Positions 8,136 through 14,166 of a stretch of 19,728 bases of DNA are shown here, one piece after another. Positions within the stretch are counted from its first letter, which is position 1. Every line of letters begins with the position of its first letter. The position numbers were made by a program, and so were the translations under genes. Source of the DNA: Lachnospiraceae bacterium (lineage in GTDB: Bacteria; Bacillota; Clostridia; Lachnospirales; Lachnospiraceae). The stretch is taken from the NCBI GenBank assembly GCA_009774345.1, contig VSNR01000075.1:1-19728 (forward strand), read 5' to 3'. The notes beneath the pieces were generated by a model that searched no databases, was not told the DNA's origin, and saw only the letters and a list, made by a program, of their open reading frames with translations.

Positions 8136-8367
8136 CCTCTTTATCTCCCTCGTAAATCTTCCTTGCCAGAATATAGATATTCCGAAAGCCTGCTATGGCT
8201 CCAACAAAGAATAATAAAACAAACCAGAATGCGGTGCCAAGCTTCCTGTCCAGAAACAATCCCGCAAAAGAACACATAAAAATAGGCACGAGCATATTGA
8301 TGCCAAACTGGGTGATCACAGCCAAAGACTGATATACTGACCGTTTATACTTTTTATTTTTTCCCAT
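8119..8367 (-). CDS. atpZ: AtpZ-type small membrane protein, first gene of the ATP synthase operon
   Basis: An 82-residue protein with two membrane helices (about residues 18-38 and 46-66). The patterns QFGINMLVPI, LFLDRKLGT and GAIAGFRNIYILARK match the ATPase_gene1/AtpZ family, where the Asp-Arg-Lys-Leu-Gly motif follows helix 1. Such proteins accompany ATP synthase operons in many Firmicutes and are linked to cation uptake or assembly. GGAGG lies 7 bases before the ATG at 8367, and the operon promoter is about 55 bases further upstream. Confidence 0.88.
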   Translation of the reverse strand: MGKNKKYKRSVYQSLAVITQFGINMLVPIFMCSFAGLFLDRKLGTAFWFVLLFFVGAIAGFRNIYILARKIYEGDKEDDRQD

Positions 8368-8420
8368 TTATCTGCCTCCATATGCCTGATGAAACCCCTG
8401 TTTTACACGTCCTAAACCTA

Positions 8421-8449
8421 ATTATACAAAAATTTGGTAAAATTGTCTA
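8421..8449 (-). promoter_or_regulatory. Promoter of the ATP synthase operon
   Basis: Minus-strand TAGACA (8444-8449) and a perfect TATAAT (8421-8426) are separated by 17 bases and lie about 55 bases before atpZ. A second TTGACA occurs a little upstream but has no -10 at suitable spacing. No operator dyad is evident. Confidence 0.78.
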
Positions 8450-8500
8450 GCAAATGTCAAATTTTTGTCTATTTTTTCATGCGCCAGAGCGTGTTTAACG

Positions 8501-8530
8501 AAAAAGAGGACATCTGCCGTCCTCTTTTTT
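8501..8530 (-). terminator. Terminator of the Hpt/HD-GYP operon
   Basis: AAAAAGAGGAC (8501-8511) pairs perfectly with GTCCTCTTTTT (8519-8529) around a 7-base loop. On the minus strand it lies 14 bases after the HD-GYP stop and ends in a T run. It insulates the ATP synthase promoter from the signalling genes. Confidence 0.92.
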
Positions 8531-8544
8531 AGATGATTCGTTAT

Positions 8545-9645
8545 TTATTTCACGACGGAATCCGCAAACGAGAGCGCGCCCTCTGTCACGTCAAACAGTT
8601 CATGTTTTGCGAGAGAGAAGCAGTCGAGCATCTCGGGCGAGAATATGCCGCACTCTCCTTCTATAATCATACGTGCCGCCTCATCCACCACATAGGGATC
8701 TTTGTAGACACGCTTGCTCACAAGCGCATCATAGACATCGACGATGGAGACAATCTGTGCCCAGATTGGAATCTCATCTCCTTTGAGGTTGTCAGGATAT
8801 CCGTTTCCGTCATACCGCTCGTGATGATAGCGGCAGATCTCATAACAATAATTATAAAATTCATTGTCCTCCTGCTTGAACTTCTCAAGGAGCTCACAGC
8901 CATACAATGTATGCTTCTTCATCTCCTCAAACTCATCCTTGGTGAGTTTGCCGGGCTTTAACAGAATACTGTCCGGTATCGCGATCTTACCAATGTCATG
9001 CAGCGCAGACGCGTTGACAATCAAATCCGCCTGCTCCTTCTCAATCCCGTACTTGGGATAAAATTTCATAATATATTTCAAAAAAATTTTTGTAAAATAC
9101 TTTACGCGCTGTATATGCTCCCCGGACTCAAGGCTACGAAACTCCACGACAGAGCTCAGGGCATTAACCAGAAATTCATTGTTCCGCTCTAATTTCTCGC
9201 GGCTCTCTCTTAGCTGCCTGGTGCGCTTCTCAAGCTTGCGCTCCACATAAATCCTGTGCTCAAACAGCTCCATCAGGTTTTTAGCCCGCCGCATGACAAC
9301 ATTGGGCGCAAACGGCTTGTAAATGATATCGGACGCACCATACTCGTACGCTTTTTCATCCGTCTCATCGGTCGCCTCACCCGTAATCATAATCACAGGT
9401 ATGTAATTGATATAGTCCTCCTCATTCATAAAACGCAGCACATCAAGCCCGGACTTCTTGGGCATCAGCAGATCCAGAAACAGCAGACACAGACGGTCAC
9501 TGTTCTCTACAAGCCGGTTGATCGCCTGCACACCATCAGCAGCCTCAATAATATTGAACTGCTCCTCAAATATAAACTTTATCATCTCACGGTTGAGTTC
9601 TGCATCATCCGCGATTAAGATCGTATCTTTTTCCATAGTCTCCAT
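8545..9645 (-). CDS. Response regulator with HD-GYP domain (predicted cyclic-di-GMP phosphodiesterase)
   Basis: A 366-residue, two-domain cytoplasmic protein. The receiver domain (about 7-125) has the acidic pair Asp13-Asp14, phospho-acceptor Asp58 in LLFLDLLMP, Thr88 and Lys110 (YKPF). A charged coiled coil (about 129-157) leads to an HD-GYP domain with His216-Asp217 in SALHDIGK, His245, His274-His275 and the signature DGNGYP (279-284). With both HD and GYP intact it is predicted to hydrolyse cyclic-di-GMP when phosphorylated. There is no DNA-binding domain. It follows the Hpt gene by 32 bases, so Hpt is the likely phosphate donor. Start 9645 is preceded by AAGGAA; an ATG three codons later is possible. 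Confidence 0.93.
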   Translation of the reverse strand: METMEKDTILIADDAELNREMIKFIFEEQFNIIEAADGVQAINRLVENSDRLCLLFLDLLMPKKSGLDVLRFMNEEDYINYIPVIMITGEATDETDEKAYEYGASDIIYKPFAPNVVMRRAKNLMELFEHRIYVERKLEKRTRQLRESREKLERNNEFLVNALSSVVEFRSLESGEHIQRVKYFTKIFLKYIMKFYPKYGIEKEQADLIVNASALHDIGKIAIPDSILLKPGKLTKDEFEEMKKHTLYGCELLEKFKQEDNEFYNYCYEICRYHHERYDGNGYPDNLKGDEIPIWAQIVSIVDVYDALVSKRVYKDPYVVDEAARMIIEGECGIFSPEMLDCFSLAKHELFDVTEGALSFADSVVK

Positions 9646-9677
9646 AGACGCTCATTTCCTTCCCTTTGCATCTGTTG

Positions 9678-10028
9678 TTATGCCAGCAGCTTCTCGATGC
9701 CTGCAATCACAATATTATAATCCTCCGTCACCGTGTCAAGCATCTGCTTCGCTCCGTCGAGATCTTTGCCGCGAAGTACTTCTGTGATCGCATGACTGGA
9801 CTGGTAGAGACGCGTAAATGCCATATTCTGGCACATGCCCTTCATGGTATGCGCTGCCCGGAATGCCTCGTCAACCTCTCCGTCATTGATGCAGCGGACA
9901 AGTGTATTATAACTCTCATCCCGCGTGAACATCCCTGCAAACTTTTTGATTCTCTCCTCTGTCCTGAGACGGGACATAATATCATAGTAGTCACCGCCGA
10001 CTTCCTCATAAAACTCCTGAACTGTCAT
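9678..10028 (-). CDS. Stand-alone histidine phosphotransfer (Hpt) protein
   Basis: A 116-residue all-helical protein. The start chosen is the ATG at 10028 (MTVQEFYEEVGGDY), because AGGAGG lies 6 bases upstream; the longer in-frame reading to 10079 lacks a ribosome site. The motif AFRAAHTMKGMCQNMAF (55-71) is the Hpt signature HxxKG, with His60 as the phosphorylated residue. It should relay phosphate between a kinase receiver and the HD-GYP response regulator next to it. No histidine kinase is present in the window. It has its own promoter at 10092-10120. Confidence 0.9.
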   Translation of the reverse strand: MTVQEFYEEVGGDYYDIMSRLRTEERIKKFAGMFTRDESYNTLVRCINDGEVDEAFRAAHTMKGMCQNMAFTRLYQSSHAITEVLRGKDLDGAKQMLDTVTEDYNIVIAGIEKLLA

Positions 10029-10091
10029 AACTATCCTCCTGATTTCCAATGTTAACATTTGATGCCAAAACTGTTTCAATATCTATTCAAA

Positions 10092-10120
10092 ATTATAGCT
10101 CAAAGCAGCGGATAATTCAA
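10092..10120 (-). promoter_or_regulatory. Promoter of the Hpt/HD-GYP gene pair
   Basis: Minus-strand TTGAAT (10115-10120) and a perfect TATAAT (10092-10097) are spaced by 17 bases, in the 102-base gap between the chemoreceptor-like gene and the Hpt gene. The -35 falls inside a short AGCGG/CCGCT inverted repeat. The output genes can thus be made independently of the sensor genes. Confidence 0.68.
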
Positions 10121-10130
10121 CCGCTTTCCT

Positions 10131-11069
10131 TTAACTTATATCCTCGATGATGAGCGGAATCTGCGTGAGCATGTGGTCAATATCCTCAAACATAGCGCTC
10201 TTGGTCGTGCCAAGATGATTCGCGCGCTCAATGTGCTTTACAACCTCCTGATACTGTTTCTTGATCTCGTCAAAAAACAGTCCGATATTTTGCAGCTCAT
10301 GCTGTCCGCCGTCGATCACATTCGAGATCTCCGCCTGCACTGCCACGGTATCCTCCGCGGTCTCTGTGATCTTGCTGAACGATTCATAGGTGCTGTTGAC
10401 CGTGTGGATGTTCTGGTCAAGTGCCTGCTGTGATGCTGAGATCGAATTGTTCAGCTCGCCAGTGCCGCGCTCGACCTCATTGATGCCTGTATCGACCTCC
10501 TCCGCCAGCTCCTTGATCTCGTCCGCCAGCTCCTTGACATTTGCCGCAACGACTGCAAATCCCCGGCCGGACTCCCCGGCTCTTGCCGCCTCGATCGAGG
10601 CGTTGATCGCAAGGATATTCGTCTGTTCTGCGATGGATATGATCTTTTTCATGCAGCGCTGTATTCCCTCCACCGAAGCCTGTAGCTGCGCAAAAGTCTG
10701 CTCCATATCACTGTAGGATTTCTCGACCTCCACAGAAGTATGCTTTAATTCCTCCACCTTCCCCTGCGCCTCTGTCACGGCAGTACTGATCGCGCCGCGC
10801 ACTTGGTCAAACTGCCCTGCCGCAGAGTTGATTTCCGCAAAAGTGTGTTCGAAATTCTCCAGCTGGTCATGAAAATGATCTGCTTTCTTGATCACGCCCT
10901 TGAAGCAACTGCCGACCATTCCCAGCTCCCACAGCGATTCAACCTCCTTGCCGACCAGCTCCTTATGATACTCTTTCAGGCTGCCCATGACGTGCAGTAC
11001 TGGATAAAGACTCTTTTCAAGTGTCTGTTCCGGGCTTTTTTTCATCCAAGGTATGTTCGAAAATATCAT
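10131..11069 (-). CDS. Soluble methyl-accepting chemotaxis protein-like signalling protein
   Basis: A 312-residue protein with no signal peptide, no membrane helix and no HAMP domain. Residues 80-285 are a long antiparallel coiled coil. Its tip (about 146-183) carries the chemoreceptor hairpin signature (EQTNILAINAS, IEAARAGESGRGFAVVA, VKELADE) that binds CheA and CheW. The N-terminal 75 residues have no recognised sensor domain; they include Cys55 and several His (His26, His35, His65, His67), which I only note. A ribosome site GGGAGGA precedes the ATG at 11069. It lies 17 bases after the FIST gene, so FIST is the natural candidate for its missing sensor. Cytoplasmic location is predicted. 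Confidence 0.9.
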   Translation of the reverse strand: MIFSNIPWMKKSPEQTLEKSLYPVLHVMGSLKEYHKELVGKEVESLWELGMVGSCFKGVIKKADHFHDQLENFEHTFAEINSAAGQFDQVRGAISTAVTEAQGKVEELKHTSVEVEKSYSDMEQTFAQLQASVEGIQRCMKKIISIAEQTNILAINASIEAARAGESGRGFAVVAANVKELADEIKELAEEVDTGINEVERGTGELNNSISASQQALDQNIHTVNSTYESFSKITETAEDTVAVQAEISNVIDGGQHELQNIGLFFDEIKKQYQEVVKHIERANHLGTTKSAMFEDIDHMLTQIPLIIEDIS

Positions 11070-11086
11070 TCTGTCTTCCTCCCTCT

Positions 11087-12142
11087 CTACTCAAATACCA
11101 CACACGTCATCGACTGATTGACAAACTGGTTATTATAGTGCTCGCCATATCCCACCAGCCCCGCGTGGCTGCCAAGCTCAGACATATTCTGCAAATAGGT
11201 ATCCATATAGCCGCGCTCTGTAAACAGCTTGTACCGAAACAGGCAGTTGACCGAAAACACCGCAGAGCGGCTTGGAAAATCATGGCATATCCTCTGGATT
11301 GTCTGTTGTGTGACTGCCTCATAGTCCGCCAGTTGCAGCAGAATCAGCACATCCGAATCATTCACCTGACGGTAGCAGGCAAGCGCCTCTCCCTGAACCT
11401 CCTTGATCGAAATGATACAGGTGTCACTTCCATTGATTTTTCCAAAAGGATTCTGAAAGGTCTGTGTCAGGATCTGTTCGTCTGTCACGTGCAGAATGTT
11501 TTTGTACACCTGCTTTGCAGATTTTCCATTTAATGTACCGATCACATACTTTTCCTTATCTGTGTCCGCGGCGATGAAACGGTAATTGCCATATTTGCGG
11601 TAAATATTCTCCTTGTAGGTCTTCACGCGCCCGCCGAGATTCCGAACGAGTGCATACGCGACTGCGTCCTCATAGATTCTGCCATTTGCAGAGACTTTTC
11701 CTGCATCGCCGGTTCCGCCGACCAGTGAAATTCCGCGGTGCTTGAGCACGGTGTTGATCGTTGTGAGCACACACGCATCATTTCCGGCACAGAAATCAAT
11801 GCACACGGTGTCCTCTGACGAACCATTAATTTTTAACATATCATTTTCAAGACGCTGAATATATTTTACCGGCATAGATGAGACCTGCTGCAATACATTT
11901 GCCGCCGCTTCCACACCATCGAAAAACGCGACGACGCCAACCCCCTCTTCCACCACGCTGACATCATAACTCATTCCAATACATCCGATACTGGGAACGC
12001 CGGGATAAAGTTTTTCCAATACCCTGACATGCGTCTCGAACTGGGCATTGTTTGACATCAGCATAATAAACTGAGGATTGTCTAATCCGCTGACCGCTTC
12101 TGTCAGATCACCACTCTGGCTCATTCCAAAAAACTGCCTCAT
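11087..12142 (-). CDS. FIST-domain intracellular sensor protein
   Basis: A 351-residue protein matching the FIST N plus FIST C arrangement. Examples are PGVPSIGCIGMS, GVGVVAFFDG, the central RGISLVGGTGDAG, and the C-terminal FSVNCLFRYKLF and SHAGLVGYGEHYNNQFVNQSMTCVVFE. The closing segment is typical of FIST C. FIST domains are proposed to bind small molecules such as amino acids and are found beside chemoreceptors and cyclic-di-GMP enzymes. There is no membrane segment. AAGGAGG lies 7 bases before the ATG at 12142. It is first in a gene pair with the soluble receptor-like protein, from a promoter at 12207-12235. The ligand is unknown. Confidence 0.88.
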   Translation of the reverse strand: MRQFFGMSQSGDLTEAVSGLDNPQFIMLMSNNAQFETHVRVLEKLYPGVPSIGCIGMSYDVSVVEEGVGVVAFFDGVEAAANVLQQVSSMPVKYIQRLENDMLKINGSSEDTVCIDFCAGNDACVLTTINTVLKHRGISLVGGTGDAGKVSANGRIYEDAVAYALVRNLGGRVKTYKENIYRKYGNYRFIAADTDKEKYVIGTLNGKSAKQVYKNILHVTDEQILTQTFQNPFGKINGSDTCIISIKEVQGEALACYRQVNDSDVLILLQLADYEAVTQQTIQRICHDFPSRSAVFSVNCLFRYKLFTERGYMDTYLQNMSELGSHAGLVGYGEHYNNQFVNQSMTCVVFE

Positions 12143-12206
12143 GCTATCGCCTCCTTGTTCTTCTTACAAAATGTTTTATCTTCGAATTTTTTCGATAACT
12201 GTAATG

Positions 12207-12235
12207 ATTATACGTTAAAAATGCGCAAAGTGCAA
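12207..12235 (-). promoter_or_regulatory. Promoter of the FIST/receptor gene pair
   Basis: Minus-strand TTGCAC (12230-12235) and a perfect TATAAT (12207-12212) are separated by 17 bases, about 65 bases before the FIST start. The -35 is weak. It looks like a housekeeping promoter rather than a flagellar sigma factor site. Confidence 0.6.
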
Positions 12236-12254
12236 CGGATATTTCTGATTTTGA

Positions 12255-12283
12255 TTGAAGCCTTTCCCGAAAAGAGGTACACT
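12255..12283 (+). promoter_or_regulatory. Possible promoter of the DUF402 gene
   Basis: TTGAAG (12255-12260) and TACACT (12278-12283) are 17 bases apart and about 40 bases before the DUF402 start, divergent from the FIST promoter. Each hexamer matches consensus at only four of six positions. Confidence 0.4.
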
Positions 12284-12320
12284 GTAATAGAAAATAGAAA
12301 CATTTATGGAGGAATACGTC

Positions 12321-12803
12321 ATGAACCACTTAAAAATCTACCGCAAACGCATGATACCCGATGAATGCATCTTATTAAAGGATGACATCATTCTGGAAAG
12401 AACCGACGACATTATCATCACCAAATGGAATACCTTAAAGCCGCGCCGCGACTTTCATCACGGCTACTCCTGTTACTTCTTAAAACTGGGCTACAAGGTG
12501 AGCAAATTTTACCGGGAGGACAACTCCCTCCTGTACTGGTACTGTGACATTGTAGACTATACATACCGCGAAACCGGGGAGGAGCTGCTCGTCACCGACC
12601 TGCTCGCCGATGTGGTCATCTATCCTGATGGCTATATCAAGGTGCTTGACCTCAATGAGCTTGCAGTGGCAATCGAACAGACGTTGTGCGAACCGCACAT
12701 TATCACGCAGGCGCTGCGGAAACTGGACAATCTCCTGAACCTGATCTATGACGACAAATTCGACACGTTGACCTCCTATATCGAGAAATGGGTCGAAAAA
12801 TAG
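12321..12803 (+). CDS. DUF402-domain protein (possible nucleotide phosphatase-like fold)
   Basis: A 160-residue cytoplasmic protein. The start is the ATG at 12321, because GGAGG (12308-12312) precedes it; an ATG at 12306 overlaps that site. YWYCDIVDY (72-80) followed by VTDLLADVVIYPDGYIKVLD and LNEL (91-114) is the DUF402 core, with acidic residues Asp76, Asp97, Asp110 and Glu113 where the family binds a metal ion. Some relatives (FAU-1 and a staphylococcal nucleoside tri-/diphosphatase) act on RNA or nucleotides; the role here is unknown. It is the first of three plus-strand genes and divergent from the FIST gene. Confidence 0.8.
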   Translation: MNHLKIYRKRMIPDECILLKDDIILERTDDIIITKWNTLKPRRDFHHGYSCYFLKLGYKVSKFYREDNSLLYWYCDIVDYTYRETGEELLVTDLLADVVIYPDGYIKVLDLNELAVAIEQTLCEPHIITQALRKLDNLLNLIYDDKFDTLTSYIEKWVEK

Positions 12804-12820
12804 TAGTATACTACCATTTC

Positions 12821-12836
12821 TACTGCTAAAGCAGTA
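12821..12836. other. Small hairpin after the DUF402 gene
   Basis: TACTGC (12821-12826) and GCAGTA (12831-12836) form a 6-bp stem with a 4-base loop, 18 bases after the stop. It is followed only by TTTC, so a weak terminator or attenuator is possible but not convincing. Confidence 0.35.
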
Positions 12837-12865
12837 TTTCAAAATGCTTGAAAATACGCTATACT
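12834..12865 (+). promoter_or_regulatory. Possible regulated promoter of the MotA-like gene
   Basis: TATACT (12860-12865) is a plausible -10, with a poor -35 (TTTCAA, 12837-12842) at 17 bases. The -35 region lies within a dyad, GTATTTCAA (12834-12842) and TTGAAAATAC (12848-12857), which pairs fully except for one bulged base. This is compatible with an activator or repressor site; the regulator is unknown. Confidence 0.35.
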
Positions 12866-12891
12866 GGCAGTGATAGGAAAGGAGGTATTTT

Positions 12892-13380
12892 ATGTATATA
12901 TTATCACTTATACTATTGATACTGCTCGGCATTGGATGGTCTGTCACCACGATGAATACAGCCATCGTCAACTATCTCGACCCTGCAAGCCTGATCATGC
13001 TGCTTCTGGTCACGCTGCCAGTCCTGTTGAGCTCGGGTCTGCTGCGCGATTTCAATAATGCGTTCCGATTAAGTATCAAGCGCACTGCACCTTGCAGCAA
13101 GACAGAGCTGCTCCGGGCGATCGAAGCCGTGACCCTCACAATCAAAGCGCTGTGGACAGCGGGCATTGTGGACACCCTCTTGGGATTGATCTTTGCCTTC
13201 ACATCAGACGAATTTATCTGCGCCTATGTCGGAATCGCCATGATCTCCCTGTTGTACGCTGCTTTTTTGAACATCTTGCTGCTGCCGATGCGCTCGCGGC
13301 TCCTCGTGCAGCTGCACACGCTTTCCGGTCAGACTGCCGCAGCTGCCGCCGCGGACACAGACACCAATGCAAAGAACTAA
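12892..13380 (+). CDS. Small membrane protein, four helices, weakly MotA-like
   Basis: A 162-residue protein starting at the ATG at 12892, with AAAGGAGG 7 bases upstream. Four hydrophobic segments lie at about 2-18, 31-50, 84-103 and 109-132, with a basic/acidic loop (51-75) between the second and third. The tail is Ala-rich and hydrophilic. The pattern DPASLIMLLLVTLPVLLSSG followed by an amphipathic stretch recalls the N-terminal half of MotA-type stator proteins, but the MotA core (the second half with the proton-path residues) is missing. I treat the link as weak. It sits between the DUF402 and LuxR-type genes; the 36-base gap to the latter suggests an operon. Confidence 0.7.
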   Translation: MYILSLILLILLGIGWSVTTMNTAIVNYLDPASLIMLLLVTLPVLLSSGLLRDFNNAFRLSIKRTAPCSKTELLRAIEAVTLTIKALWTAGIVDTLLGLIFAFTSDEFICAYVGIAMISLLYAAFLNILLLPMRSRLLVQLHTLSGQTAAAAAADTDTNAKN

Positions 13381-13395
13381 AACCTGCACAGGTTT
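13380..13395. repeat. Inverted repeat between the MotA-like and LuxR-type genes
   Basis: AAACCTG (13380-13386) and CAGGTTT (13389-13395) are exact reverse complements with a 2-base gap, overlapping the last base of the upstream stop codon. The loop is too short for a good hairpin, so a protein-binding dyad is more likely. It lies about 20 bases before the next gene. Confidence 0.45.
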
Positions 13396-13416
13396 CAACA
13401 GATATGGAGGTATGGT

Positions 13417-14136
13417 ATGAAAAAGAGATGGCAGATCATTTTCTCTGTTCTTTTATATATCTTTATCGTCGCCTGTGCCCTTGACTTTAATATCTTCTTA
13501 TTGCTAGATCTCCGCCTGATCTTTCTGACGCTTGTGGGCACGCTGCTCTTGACGCTTCCTTATTATGAGGACGGAATCAGCCGCCGGGAACTGCTCTATA
13601 TTTTTGGCAGAAAATCCATTGATACCGGCTTTATACAGACTTTTCTGCTGCTCTTTGCCAGACTCCAGAACGAGGCGGGCTACAACCGGCTTCTGGGCGA
13701 TATCGCCCTGTGCTTCCGCCCGCTATTGTACGGGTTCTGCCTGTTTATCCTGCTGGCGGAGCGGATAGAGACACACGATCTGGCGGATGGAAATGAGCAG
13801 CCCCTGGAGGAATCTGATGCAGGAAACGCTGATGCTGCAAACGCTAATTCAGGAAACGCTGATGCTGCAAACGCTGACGCCATGCAGTCCGCTTCGGTAA
13901 ATTGGCAGATCTCTGCCCAGAAAACACTCGGCATCCATGAGTTTTCGGTAACTTATGCGCTGACACGGCGCGAGACAGAAATCACGCAGCTTATCATACA
14001 GGGAAAGTCCAATGCCATGATTGCGGGAGAGCTTTTCATCTCAGAGACGACGGTCAAAAAGCATGTGTCGAATATTTTTGATAAGACTGGCGTCAGCCGG
14101 CGGGAGGAATTGATTGTGCGGGTGCGCGAGGATTAA
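13417..14136 (+). CDS. Membrane-anchored LuxR-type transcriptional regulator
   Basis: A 239-residue protein. Three hydrophobic segments (about 7-25, 28-48 and 97-115) are followed by an acidic linker and a C-terminal LuxR/GerE helix-turn-helix (183-238: LTRRETEITQLIIQGKSN, ELFISETTVKKHVSNIF). It has no receiver domain, so it looks like a one-component regulator whose input comes from the membrane. The linker contains two copies of a 10-residue unit (DAGNADAANA, NSGNADAANA, residues 134-153). GGAGG lies 6 bases before the ATG at 13417. The gene it regulates is unknown; the two genes upstream are the nearest candidates. It ends 30 bases from the convergent nuclease gene. Confidence 0.85.
   Translation: MKKRWQIIFSVLLYIFIVACALDFNIFLLLDLRLIFLTLVGTLLLTLPYYEDGISRRELLYIFGRKSIDTGFIQTFLLLFARLQNEAGYNRLLGDIALCFRPLLYGFCLFILLAERIETHDLADGNEQPLEESDAGNADAANANSGNADAANADAMQSASVNWQISAQKTLGIHEFSVTYALTRRETEITQLIIQGKSNAMIAGELFISETTVKKHVSNIFDKTGVSRREELIVRVRED
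13816..13875 (+). repeat. Tandem 30-bp repeat in the LuxR-type gene
   Basis: Two in-frame 30-base units (13816-13845 and 13846-13875) encode DAGNADAANA and NSGNADAANA. The last 26 bases of each unit are identical, and a partial third unit (DA) follows. Period 30 keeps the reading frame, so copy-number change would lengthen or shorten the linker without disrupting the gene. Confidence 0.9.
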
Positions 14137-14166
14137 AACACTACATCGCGGTGCAGCTTGGCATTT

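Noticed and set aside
8444..8463. A second TTGACA-like -35 upstream of atpZ
   Set aside because: The distance to TATAAT is 28 bases, too long; the TAGACA at 17 bases fits better.
10029..10079. Longer N-terminus for the Hpt protein
   Set aside because: No ribosome site there, and the ATG at 10028 has a strong one; the extension also runs into the predicted promoter region.
14137..14166. Terminator between the convergent LuxR-type and nuclease genes
   Set aside because: The 30-base gap has no stem with a T run; I see no supportable element.
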